Assembly: GCA_013368445.1 (NCBI GenBank)
Contig: JAACJO010000028.1
Location: forward strand, 407,283 to 471,282
Length of the DNA: 64,000 nt
Reading direction: 5' to 3'
DNA from: Leucocoprinus leucothites
Lineage: Eukaryota > Basidiomycota > Agaricomycetes > Agaricales > Agaricaceae
Both the position numbers and the translations under genes were made by a program. Within the stretch, counting starts at the first letter, position 1, and every line of letters begins with the position of its first letter. The notes below the pieces were generated by a model, which saw only the letters and a list, made by a program, of their open reading frames with translations, searched no databases and had not been told where the DNA came from. Positions 10,686-20,315 of this stretch are shown one piece after another.

Positions 10686-10778
10686 TCTAGTTATATAGAG
10701 TATTATTGGTACATGTACTGTTAATCCTTTGTTCGATTGAAGATCGATGATGTCTATCTGATCTTCATGAGTACTCAA
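10686..10778 (-). pseudogene. Element A: start of pol (protease N-terminal part)
   Basis: Reads STHEDQIDIIDLQSNKGLTV in the -1 frame relative to gag and overlaps the gag end at 10775-10778. The next codons of the protease are beyond the solo LTR. No start codon is needed if pol is reached by frameshift (see finding). Confidence 0.7.
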
Positions 10779-12997
10779 AATTTTTCATTTGAGTATTCTT
10801 TAAATGGATCATTGTCATTGCTTTCTTGATCTATTTCATAGACCATAGCATTGGAATCTTTCCTTTTAGGCTTGAAAGGTCTATGATTCCCTTGCTTTGG
10901 TTTGGGCTTGGACTTCTGTGTCTGCTTCAGTCCCATGTTTGTCTTTCCAACTGATTTAAACCAAACCTTCCTTGCCAGACAAGATCTATAGAAATATCCT
11001 TTTTTGTGGCAGAAGAAGCATTCTCCTCTCTTAAGTGCAGTTCTCTGTTCATCAGTGAGAACATTATTGATGATGTGGTGGTAGAGTGACCCATAGACAT
11101 CCCTGTCTGGACTGCTTGGTCCTTCATGGTCCATTTCATTGATGCCTTCTCCTTCATTCTCCTCTTCTTCAGGATTATCATTATCCTCTGCACCAAGTTT
11201 GTATATATGTACCTCTGTTGTCTGCTTCCCAATCGTCTTTGATTGATAGTCAGTGTATGCTTCTTGATATTCTGTTGATATCCATGTCCCACTTGGATTG
11301 TCTGGGTCTAGGTATGGGTTGACTATGGATGTCATTAAATCATGGTTGGAATCCATGTGATCAACTATTCTTCTTGGTCTTTCTTGATCAGTTTGAAGAT
11401 CCTTGATTAGCATTTCCAATGTGGTATCTGCTTTGTTCTTGGACAACTTTGTATGCCTGTCTAGCAACAGTTTTCCACTGGTCGAGGGTTTGGGGGTCAG
11501 CTCAAATTGCTTCGAATCTGATGTCATTATTAAGGCCTTTGGTGAAGTAGGATCAGAGAGAAGTGCTGTCAACGAGTCCTGCATGTGAGGCAGGGACAGA
11601 AAAATTGGCAATATATTCTTTGATGTATTTCCCTTGTTGTCTATAATAGTGTAGCTCTCTTTCAGCCTCAAAGCTCTGTTGTGTTGGAGCAAATGACTGT
11701 TTGAGTGCATTCTTGAACTGGTTGAAGGTATGTGGGATGTATCCTACTTGTCCAGCTACATTTGCTTGACTAAGTCTGTAATCCTGTTGCCATAGCTTGG
11801 CAGCTCCATCGAGTAATCCAAGGGAGTAGTTGATTCTTGAGGTGTCATTTGTAACACCATATGAGTTGAAGTAGAGTTTGACTTCAGCCATCCATGGTCT
11901 GAAGTAGCTGGGGTTGCCATCAAACCTGTTGGGTTTTGGGTATTTAAGTTGGAATCCTGGTTGAGGTTGTGCCATTGGATTTGGTGGGGGGTTTGGATTA
12001 GGATTTGGTGGTCCTCCTCCTCCTCCTGGTCCTCCTGGTCCTCCTGGGCCTCCAGGCTGATTACTTCCAGGACTTGGTGGTCCTCCTTGTGGTCTTGGTG
12101 TGGCGGTGTTGGGCTTCTTTGTTTTGAAGATCCTCCTGTATTGGTGATATTTGCCTTTGCTTTCCCTTTTGTTTGGGTGTTAGTGGGTATGGTGATGGTG
12201 GTACTGGCTGTAGCAATATTGGGATTGGTTGCTGGTAAGGTACTGGTATTGGCAATACCAGTGGGGGAATTGGTAAAGCTAAAGGGGATAGGGTTGGTAA
12301 TGGGACTGAGGAGCCTTGGGTTATGTCCAAGGGTTGGGCTCGAGGTATAAGAAGGGGGTCTATCAACTCTGGGTTTCTCTGGGGATTTGAGTTTGAGATT
12401 ATCAATTGCCCTAGCAAGTTCTTCTGCTTCCTTTTCAGTTTGATTTCCTCTAGATTCCTGTTGGCCTCTTTCTCCAATATCTGTTCCTTCCTTGTCTTCG
12501 TCTTTGTCATCAGATTCAGATTCCTCTGAGCTTGGGGTGTTAACTCTGGGCTCTGAATTGTTGTTGTCTTGCAAGGTTTCTTCAGCCCTTGAGACAATGT
12601 CAAGGACTGATTCTGGTTCAATGGTCCTGCTAGATTCTGCAGGGGTTTCTGGAAAAGGGGTTTGTCATTCCCTATCTTCTTTGTTGTACTGTTCTAGGGT
12701 AATGTCTCGAAGCTCTTCAAATCCTGCTCCTTTTGCAAGTTGTTCTTTGACAGTTCTTTGAAGTTGCTTGTGACTAAGCATGGCAAATTTGGCTTCGAGA
12801 TTCCCTTTGTATTCTTTCTTGATTTGGATATAGACAACTTTTCCTTTGTGTTCTTTGAGGTAGTAGAATCTCCCTGATCCTTTACTTCTGTAGAACCTTG
12901 TATTTCTGGTTTCACTGTAGTAGGTACTATAGGATTCTTCTGGGAATTCCTTTCTTGCAAGAACTTTGGCCTTTCTTGCAAATTCTGCTGGGTCCAT
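10775..12997 (-). pseudogene. Element A: gag
   Basis: Begins at an ATG at 12997 with DPAEFARKAKVLARKEF; the domain continues to about 12670. A Ser/Pro/Thr-rich linker follows (PSYTSSPTLGHNP.., LPATNPNIAT) with a Gly/Pro run, then a capsid-like domain at 11553-11975 (FQLKYPKPNRFDGNPSYFRP, WMAEVKLYF) and a CCHC knuckle CFFCHKKGYFYRSC near 10990-11020. It ends at TGA 10775-10777 just after an A/T run. Frameshifts near 12660 and 11550-11700 interrupt it. In E and F the position of this ATG reads ACA, so the true start of the family is uncertain. Confidence 0.8.
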
Positions 12998-13548
12998 TGT
13001 GGACTATGTTTATGGGTGCCTATAGAAACACCTGGTATGGTTTTGAATGGCAGATTGTCCTTAAGACAATTGTCACACTTGCCGATTGATTCTGCTGTAT
13101 TTGGAAAATTAGTTTATAGTCACTTTGGACTCACCTTTATAGTCACTAGGACTGTGTATTTATAGTCTCTTAAGACTTTTAACAGATATACTGTCTTCCA
13201 AGTATTTACCCTCAGGTCTGGTAATCTTCAGAGATATGCCTATTCTTCTGGCAAATTTCTCCCTTCTGAGTATCTACCCTCGGGTCTGGTATCTTATTTG
13301 TGATTCAGGTACAACAACCTTAGCTCTCACAGCCTCCAAATGTTTTAAGAGTGTGGGTAATCACTCAGATCAATAAGAATGATCCTCAACTATTCCACTA
13401 GTTGGCAATGTGTGTTGACCCTCTCTTCATTGTTATGCACAATAGTTTTGGGACAGCTTGTGCAATAACCACAATAACCCAAATCGACAGTATTTGTAAC
13501 ATTGTTGGGTTACTGGGCAAAGTAACAGCTCTGGGCTAACAGAGAAGG

Positions 13549-13561
13549 ATCATTTCTACTT
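13549..13561 (-). promoter_or_regulatory. Element A: putative self-primer binding site
   Basis: Two bases inside the 5' LTR end, AAGTAGAAATGAT (minus sense) is the exact complement of ATCATTTCTACTT inside the LTR (plus coordinates 13782-13794). No tRNA 3'-end complement (TGG...) is seen next to the LTR. In Tf1 the first bases of the RNA fold back on such a site to prime reverse transcription. Confidence 0.65.
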
Positions 13562-13563
13562 AA

Positions 13564-14205
13564 TGTTATAGTGATGCCAGCCTGGTCCTAAGCTGGTGCA
13601 ATAAGTATTGAGTAGATCTTATCAAAGGGGACTCCTTCTTGGTAAGTAACAAAGTCATTTACAAAGTCAGAGTTATAATACGGCAATTATAAGAGTAAAG
13701 ACTTCAGTAATTGAGATCTTAAAGCTTAAGTTCAATTCAACTTTGTTTAGATAAAGGCTTGTATTGAGTCTCCACCTAACCAAGTAGAAATGATGTTTCT
13801 CCTTGGTAGATGTCAACAGCTTATATACAATACAAGTCTGTATCTAAGTATAACTAGGGTCAAGGGCTTCTAATGAAAGAAGAGAAGTGTATAGCTTCCT
13901 TAACTCTAATTAGACTATATAAGATGCAATCTGTCAAAGAAGCTTTAGAAGTTCTTCTAAAGAAGTTCTTCTTTGATCATATGATGCAGTCATGAGACAA
14001 GTCCAAATATAGTGCAGCTATATTTAACAATCACATGTCATCAAGATACAAACAAAATCAAACAAGACAAAATGAGTCATAACAAACTGAAGACAACAAA
14101 GACAAATCAAATGGACAACATAATTGCAATATTATCTAAGTAAAGCTAATATCAACTTTGTATTATAAAGGAAACAAATGCTAGATATAATCAATATACA
14201 TAACA
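13564..14205 (-). repeat. 5' LTR of element A
   Basis: About 642 bp, with ends as for the 3' LTR, and bordered by TCATC at 14206-14210. Nearly identical to 6293-6935, with scattered transitions. Contains the 13-nt word at 13782-13794 that pairs with the primer site. Confidence 0.9.
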
Positions 14206-14857
14206 TCATCTTAGATGCCAACACAGCCACCTGGTCCAAAGCAGTGGTACTTGATTGGGAAGAGTACATTGGTAAGTTTGATGTAGAAGAAGAAAGGTTC
14301 AATGTCAATTGGGATGAGTACAATTGGGAGGATGTCATCAAGAGGATCAGGAGAAACGGTTTTGCTGTTTGATAGGAATGGACTAACAGGATTGATAAAC
14401 AGACAATGGTTGTTTCAAGGACATTGCATTTGGATAAGAACAATGAAGTATCTAACTATGATAGCTGTTACATTGGCAGACAGATTAGTATTTATCAGAA
14501 TCATGATTGTGATATAGGACTTGTAGTTGTAGTTTCATAGTTTGATATTGTTTCACTTAGTTAGTATTTAAGGACTTTGTATTAGGAAGATTAAATGCAA
14601 GTTTAATCTTTCCTTTGTTTCCCAGACTACTTGTGCTTACTTGCCCTACCTTGAATTCACTTGTATTATTGTTGTCTTGAACCTCACACTACCTTTGACT
14701 TACCTTGAGTCATCTTGGCCTTCTCTTACTGGGCTTTTGAGAACACTCAAGCTTATTAATTGAAGTAGGTTAAAGACCAGTTAGCCACTGTCTTATGTAA
14801 CCAATCATGTGTTGTGACACACGATGTTACTAGGTGCTCTGACTGTAAATCTTAACA
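14206..14857. repeat. Solo-LTR-like block, right piece (with TCATC duplication at 14206-14210)
   Basis: Continuation of 6247-6292. Contains a TATTTAAGGA TATA-like box near 14568-14577, then a pyrimidine-rich segment, and ends CTTAACA at 14857 next to resumed family-B sequence (GATACCTATCATG). A plus-strand frame of about 70 codons (to 14371) spans the junction but resembles nothing known. Solo LTR of a third family is the best reading. Confidence 0.45.
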
Positions 14858-15745
14858 AAAGATACCTATCATGTGTAAATTCAGTAGTTACTATCTTGTC
14901 AACCTTGGTTGAAGGAAGATACTCTGATTTAGTTGTAGTCCATTTACTAATAGACTGCATTTTTCTCGAGCTTTCCATGACTGCATTCCATGCATCCAGC
15001 ATGCAAGGGTCATAGTAATGATCATACATGGCAAACATCATTGGAGGTTTGCCCAGTGCATGACATTGTTTAGGAAACATCACTTGCTTGCCTATTCCTC
15101 TAGGCAAGTGTTGATCATTTTTATCAATGGATGGGATTATTGACCCATCCATTGCCTTTATTGAATTAAGGGAGGACTGCATCTTCCCTTCTAGTAGTCC
15201 TTTGAGTACATGAGGGTAATTAGGGGGCAATGTGTCCCCTTTTTTGGTTATTGGGTCTTCAGATACCTCCTCAAGGGTCACATTTGTGACTCCAGTGGTA
15301 CCTTTACCCTCTAATAGTCATTTTTGCATGGGGCATTTATCTGTTACCCTATGGTGTCAAATTTGTGAATCTTTGTCACCCACTATGTCTTCAGCCAGAA
15401 GCTCACTTCCATCAATAATGACCATGGACTTCTCAAAGTCCAACTTCACTGTATGTTTATGCATGAACAGCATTCCTAGTATAACATTGTAACAATCAAA
15501 ATTTGCTACATCAAGGTAGCAATGGGTATGGTTGACCTCAGATTGTTAGGTCAACCTTAGCTCCAAAATTTATGGTAGCATGGCTTCCAACCATGCTGAG
15601 TTGAAGCTTATGTTCATCAATTAACTCATTCACCCTTATGTTTGCTACATGAGTGAACATAGGTGTCATTCCAGATGTCATATATCCGGAATCCCATAGC
15701 ATCCAAGCATTAACTCCATTGATGTTGACAAAGGATGTGAGACAT
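14858..15745 (-). pseudogene. Ty3/gypsy family B: protease and following linker (fragment 3)
   Basis: Reverse complement aligns with element C 22800-23690: protease segment with NILGTPFMHKH-type text (here decayed) and the linker containing YYDPCMLDAWNAVMESS and VTTEFTHDRY. Stops occur at 15282 and around 15540. The active-site stretch near 15680-15700 reads as a decayed W-D-S-G type motif. Relic. Confidence 0.75.
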
Positions 15746-15747
15746 TG

Positions 15748-16300
15748 CTAATCCTTCATCAGTATTTGTGGATGAAGGATCTTATCTTTATTCTTCTGTA
15801 GTGCAATCTGTTGCATATGGACATTATTTTTACTAGTAGGGCTATCTGTCATAGCCCTAAAACCATTGGTATTATCCATGTTGACTTCTATGGATGTATT
15901 AGTTTCAGGTATCTCCAATATTTCAATGTTGGATTCATAATCTGACATTATCTCTATTGGAGATCCATTGCATATGAATCTGAGGAAGTCACTGTCTTCC
16001 TCACCCAACCAATAGTCCGATTCAATGACCTCTACTTTGATGAGGTCATCACTATGTTCTGTCACAGCTATAGAACATTCATCTTCTTCTGCTGTTGTAT
16101 CAATTATTGCTGTTTTGGCAATAATAGACTCTGCCTCATCCACATTCCCAGATTGAGGTCCCTCATTGTCCAGGATCTCTGTGTGGGCCACATGCAGATA
16201 TGATTTTTAATTGGGGCACTCATTAGCATAATGAGGTCCCCCACAACTATAGCAAGATATATTTTTGCTCCCCACCTTCTTTCCATTTGCCATTATGGGA
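15748..16300 (-). pseudogene. Ty3/gypsy family B: CCHC knuckle and acidic linker
   Basis: A CCHC knuckle CYSCGGPHYANEC lies at about 16220-16260, followed (15748-16191) by an acid-rich linker (EVIESDYWLGEEDSDFLR, PIEIMSDYESNIEILEIPE) leading into the protease. Parallel to 22280-22760 of element C. One in-frame stop separates the knuckle from the linker. Confidence 0.7.
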
Positions 16301-16302
16301 GC

Positions 16303-17080
16303 TCAGTTCATGTATTGGTTGGGTTTAGATGATCCAACTTTCAGGTTTGTCTCTTTACTAGGTCCACCATTTGGTGGACAATTGTGTGGAGATTGTTTTG
16401 ATTTTGAGAAACAAAGCTCCTTTGATGAAATGGAAGTTTGTCCATTGACAAACTTCCTTGGTACAAAGGCAGTCAACTTGTATTCCAAGCCTTTTGGGTT
16501 CCAAGGTCTAGCATTGTGCATTAATGGTTCAACACTCTTACCATTATCAAGGCCTTTCTGATAGAAAGCCATAGTTTTCCATCTTGTTTCATATGAGATA
16601 GCATACAACATGAACTCTTCTAATGAATGGACTTCTAGGGAAAGTCCATTGTAGGATAGCATATCTGTTTTCATGTCTTGAGGTATTCCTTCTAGGAATA
16701 CTTCCACTAGTATATAGTCATCAGAGTGCACAGTCATACACTGCACTATCCATAAATGGCATCATAGTATCCTTGGACTCCTATGTGGGAGTTGTAACAA
16801 ATTCTCTTGAGGCCCTCTCAGGCATCATGCATAATAGTTGGTAGTACAAAGCAGTCATACAAAGTGCAGATCACCTCTTCAAATGTCCAATGTATTTTAC
16901 TACAGTTGACATTTATAACATGTCATATATGCATTTTCTTTGCCTCTCCACCTAGATGGTATTGGAGAGTCAATAACCAGAGCCTGTCTCTAGCAGGCTC
17001 TGTTCCTCCTAGACCCTTCAAGGAAAGGTCTATGCAGACAGCTGACATGAAGTTTTACACTTGTGCTTTACATTGAGGAT
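16303..17080 (-). pseudogene. Ty3/gypsy family B: gag
   Basis: Minus-strand reading gives the retrotransposon gag core: DRLWLLTLQYHLGG-type text near 16960-17000, a WTFEEVICALY segment, then FLEGIPQDMKTDML and LEEFMLYAISYETRWKTMAF (16560-16720). Aligns with C at 19770-20095 and 21897-22156, and shows the uninterrupted form of the two sites into which C received a solo LTR and a Tc1 element. The minus-strand start and any LTR upstream of it were not found. Confidence 0.75.
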
Positions 17081-17334
17081 AGTGATCTTAATGTTTATAC
17101 CAAATAGTTTAGACCCATTTATAGGTGACTATCTGGTATCATGTTAAGTACACAAACACTATGGATAGGCGGGGACTTCATCAAGCCAGATTAATCCTCC
17201 AATGACAAGAGTCTTCCCATTGGATTAGTGTTAATCCAGATTCAAGCTGGATTTCAGCTGGATTAACCTACAGTGAGGGCAAAGTGAGAGAGATGACGAA
17301 ATTAATCGAGATTACTAATGCAAAATAAGTGCTG

Positions 17335-17445
17335 AAAGGTGCATCAACCAAGGTTCAAACACCTGGCTTCAGAAGTAACACTTCTTAGTTAAGTATGTAA
17401 AGTATGTAAGACCACTACACTATAAAGCCATGATAAAAGATATAA
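17335..17445 (-). repeat. tRNA-like (SINE head) sequence
   Basis: Minus strand shows TAGTGTAGTGG (A-box-like, about 17410-17420) and, some 60 nt on, GTTTGAACCTTGG (B-box-like, about 17350-17362). This spacing suits an internal pol III promoter. No cloverleaf could be folded convincingly, so a SINE head is more likely than a tRNA. Confidence 0.35.
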
Positions 17446-17721
17446 GGCTTTTGCAATATATAGTACTATTGACACCATGAAATGGGGACTTAGAAACATT
17501 TGCGAAGTCCTCATTCACTTGACAGCACTTAGTCACTCAAGTCACCCCAATAATAAATCCACCAGAAAATCTTGAAAAATTCTATGTCTCTGTAGACTCT
17601 GTCTAGATATGAATTTGTACTCTTTTATAACACATAATTTGATTCTAGACACTCATGAGATGGTTGGAAGGTATATTTTGCTAGCCTAAAGTCAATACAT
17701 ATAGTATTTAAAACATTGAGG

Positions 17722-17830
17722 TACTAAGCCAATTTGGTGCAGTGGCTTAAGTCATAGCTATTTCCTTATGATATGGGGCTTTGATCTGGTCTTAGGTTCA
17801 AGCCCTGCCCCTTGACGTTTTTGGGTGCTT
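17722..17830 (+). repeat. tRNA-like (SINE head) sequence
   Basis: TGGTGCAGTGG at about 17735-17745 matches the A box and GGTTCAAGCCC at about 17799-17809 matches the B box, about 60 nt apart. The surroundings do not form a full tRNA cloverleaf. Confidence 0.4.
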
Positions 17831-17974
17831 ATCTGGACCCTTGATCTTGCCCAAAACAAGCCAAATTGTCATGTGATCAGCATCTGGATTGAAGCTAGAT
17901 CAAATCTGGATTTAAAGTAATCCACCAGGAAGACTCTTCTCATTGGCAGATTAATCTGGCTTGATGCAGTCAAT

Positions 17975-18437
17975 GGGGAGTGGGTTGTGGCCTCAACTTA
18001 TGTGTTGTGCCAACTACTGCTACTTGACCCAGATTTCAGACAAGAATAGAGAGCAGAGGACAAATAGAGAGCAGAGGAAAACTAGCATATTGCTAAGTTG
18101 ATTATCAGACTGAGGAATCCAAGGACAAAGTTGTGCTACTTATATATGATATGGCATATAGGATTAGATAAGGAAAACAAGTAAAGTGGTAAACAGAGAA
18201 ATAATCAAAGTAGAGTCTGCAAACTTAACAAGGCTAGAAGATATAAAATTTACTGTTAAATGGTTGTCAGAAAATTTTGACAAGGCAGTATGAATTAATA
18301 AAATAGAAGATATCAGAATAAGTCTGAAGGTGAAAGACCAATAAAACCAATGTAACCAATATGGGAAAATGGATAAGAGGTCATAAAATAATACCTAGTC
18401 CAAACCATGAGCTGTTCTTGAGGATCAGCTCATGACA
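17975..18437 (-). repeat. Fragment of the 605-bp LTR family
   Basis: Shares GGCCTCAACTTATGTGTTGT, then ATTATCAGACTGAGGA and CTACTTATATATGATA in the same order as the solo LTR at 10081-10685, and ends CTCATGACA. The first third of the LTR is missing, replaced by the fold-back block. Confidence 0.7.
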
Positions 18438-18641
18438 TATAAACAAGAAAAGATCAGTTGCTTAATAAACAACCATACAAGTGAATATAACACAACTATT
18501 ACATAATATGATCCAGCCATTACAAAATGCATACAAACATAGATGTGGTTTATTGATTAATGGCCTAGACTAGAGATAGATCATAAGAAGGTAGTCTGGT
18601 ATGAACCAGACTACAATGTCAATAGTGTAGACTCCTTACAC
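18438..18641. other. Leader region before element C gag, no gene seen
   Basis: AT-rich, no ORF. It lies between the LTR fragment and the first recognisable gag codons of element C. No LTR end could be identified here. Confidence 0.4.
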
Positions 18642-20099
18642 ATGAAGAAATCAGTATATGACTTTGCAGTCATATGCAACATACAAAAATTGGTATACAA
18701 ATATGTTTGCTTAACAGAGAATGCAAACAATCAAGAGTCAGATAAAGGGGAACATCCTTCCACTCCTATGAATCTGATATACTGCCAGATTCCTACTCAA
18801 ACATTCCAGGAGTATGCTACCACACCAGAGAAGGTATATGGGTTACTGAACTATGCACATACTAGCAAAGGGGACATGCTGTTTGCAGAAGACTTGGAGC
18901 ATGGATCTGAGTACAAGAGTATACCCCTACAGGAGGAAACAATTGACAATGTTGCATTAGCTCATGAACTAACAATGGTATTCCAACCTCAAAATCGGGA
19001 TGAATCTGATGTGTCATATGCCAAACAGGTCAAACAACAAATGGCCATAATAACCCTCTTGAATCAGAGGGTCCCTCAACAAACACCTGCTCAATCTGCA
19101 CCTCAAGTAGTGCAGAGTACTTCTAAGTACTCTGCCAGGTTTGACAACAATGACAAGGATAATGATAACAAGGAGGATCCATCCCCTTGCCTAACTTTAC
19201 TGTCAAACCCCTTCATCAAAGTTAGCAGACCAAGAGCCTATCACCAAGAGCAGCAGTGTGAACTCAGCAATCATGTGAGTTACCAGAGGATGTGAAATGA
19301 GGACCTCCACACTAAAGGGTCCTCTGAAATTCCTGACCAAGGAATTGAGTTTGATAGTGTTAAACCTATTAACCATGGTAGGTTAAAACCTACCACAGAC
19401 AACAAGGGGAAAAAACCAATGGGGCCAAGACAATCAACTTTACAATCAATTATCAACAAATTGGGGATTAAAACCATCCCATTAATGGTACAAGTTGGCA
19501 GACAGCCATTTCCAGACCCAAGCAAGGTATATACCCTGAACATGCAAAGGAAAAGAGGATACTCTTTAATTACTGAATGACCCATGGCTGTTCAGTCCCC
19601 TGGAGTCAATCAGACTCTAAAATCACCTAACTCTCAGATACATGAATGAATAAAATTGATTGTATGAGAGTATCTATATCAATCATTCCTATTTCCAACA
19701 GACTATAAGCTGTCAAATAATACACTCCCTAGTGATAAGGCAATAGAGCCTTATTGGGGGAGCTTGAAGTTTAGTGATCTGGAAAACTTCATATCAGCTG
19801 TCTGCATAGACCTTTCCTTGAAGGGTCTAGGAGGAACAGAGCCTGCTAGAGACAGGCTCTGGTTATTGACTCTCCAATACCATCTAGGTGGAGAGGCAAA
19901 GAAAATGCATATATGACATGTTATAAATGTCAACTGTAGTAAAATACATTGGACATTTGAAGAGGTGATCTGTGCTTTGTATGATTGCTTCATACTGCCA
20001 ACTATTATGCATGATGCCTGGGAGGGCCTCAAGAGAATCTGTTACAACTCCCACATAGGAGTCCAAGGATACTATGATGCCATTATGGATAGTGCACAG
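18642..20099 (+). pseudogene. Element C (family B, plus strand): gag first part
   Basis: An open frame of 217 codons at 18642-19295 (NNQESDKGEHPSTP, QVKQQMAIITLLNQRVPQQ, then a DNNDKDNDNKED acidic run) is the gag amino-terminal region. After breaks it resumes at 19745 with SDLENFISAVCIDLSLKG and DRLWLLTLQYHLGG, then WTFEEVICALYDCFILPTIM and YNSHIGVQGYYDAIMDSAQ. It is cut at 20099/20100 by a solo LTR. Gag would form the particle. Frame breaks and stops make it a relic. Confidence 0.75.
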
Positions 20100-20268
20100 T
20101 GTTGGAATTATATTAGCTACTATATTCGGGCAATCAAAGAAATGCCCCTGTCTCCATTCTTGTTCCATAGTATATCTTATTGTCATTCTATTATTTAAAT
20201 ACAGTAGAGTAAGACATGTATTCCTCACTGCTTTGCCCCAAATACACCCACTTTTTTGTCCTCTCACA
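20100..20268. repeat. 169-bp solo LTR
   Basis: TGTTGGAATTATATTAG..CCTCTCACA with TG..CA ends, flanked by CACAG at 20095-20099 and 20269-20273. The same gag site is uninterrupted in family-B fragment 16740-16760. Size and TGTTGGAAT start recall copia-type LTRs, though orientation and family are inferred. Confidence 0.75.
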
Positions 20269-20315
20269 CACAGTATATGACTGTGCACCCTGATGACTAT
20301 ATGCTAGCAGAAGTA

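Larger units (their letters stand above)
6293..14205 (-). mobile_element. Element A: complete-ended chromovirus-like Ty3/gypsy retrotransposon
   Basis: Two LTRs of about 642 bp in direct orientation (6293-6935 and 13564-14205), with 5-bp target duplication TCATC. Minus-strand order: gag (N-terminal domain, Pro/Gly linker, capsid-like domain, CCHC knuckle), protease, reverse transcriptase, RNase H, zinc-binding part of integrase, then a third ORF. Against copy F, the integrase core and chromodomain are missing: F 36256 to about 37849 has no counterpart, and the junction lies near 7735-7755. A 605-bp solo LTR is inserted in the protease. CpG is nearly absent and frames are broken, so A is an old, non-autonomous relic. 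Confidence 0.9.
17172..17966. repeat. Fold-back (long inverted repeat) element
   Basis: Arms of about 100 bp at 17172-17275 and 17868-17966 are inverted copies, sharing CATCAAGCCAGATTAATC near the outer ends and AAGAGTCTTCC further in. The middle holds two oppositely oriented tRNA-like promoter boxes. No ORF. Looks like a MITE or a fold-back element; no clear target duplication. Confidence 0.6.

Noticed and set aside
11949..12350. A Trp/Ser-rich plus-strand frame
   Set aside because: Antisense of the Gly/Pro-rich gag linker of element A. Low complexity only.
14211..14371. Plus-strand acidic frame (WEEYIGKFDVEEERFNVNWD) as a gene end
   Set aside because: It lies inside a repeat bounded by TG..CA ends, crosses the insertion point of element A, and has no start or domain.
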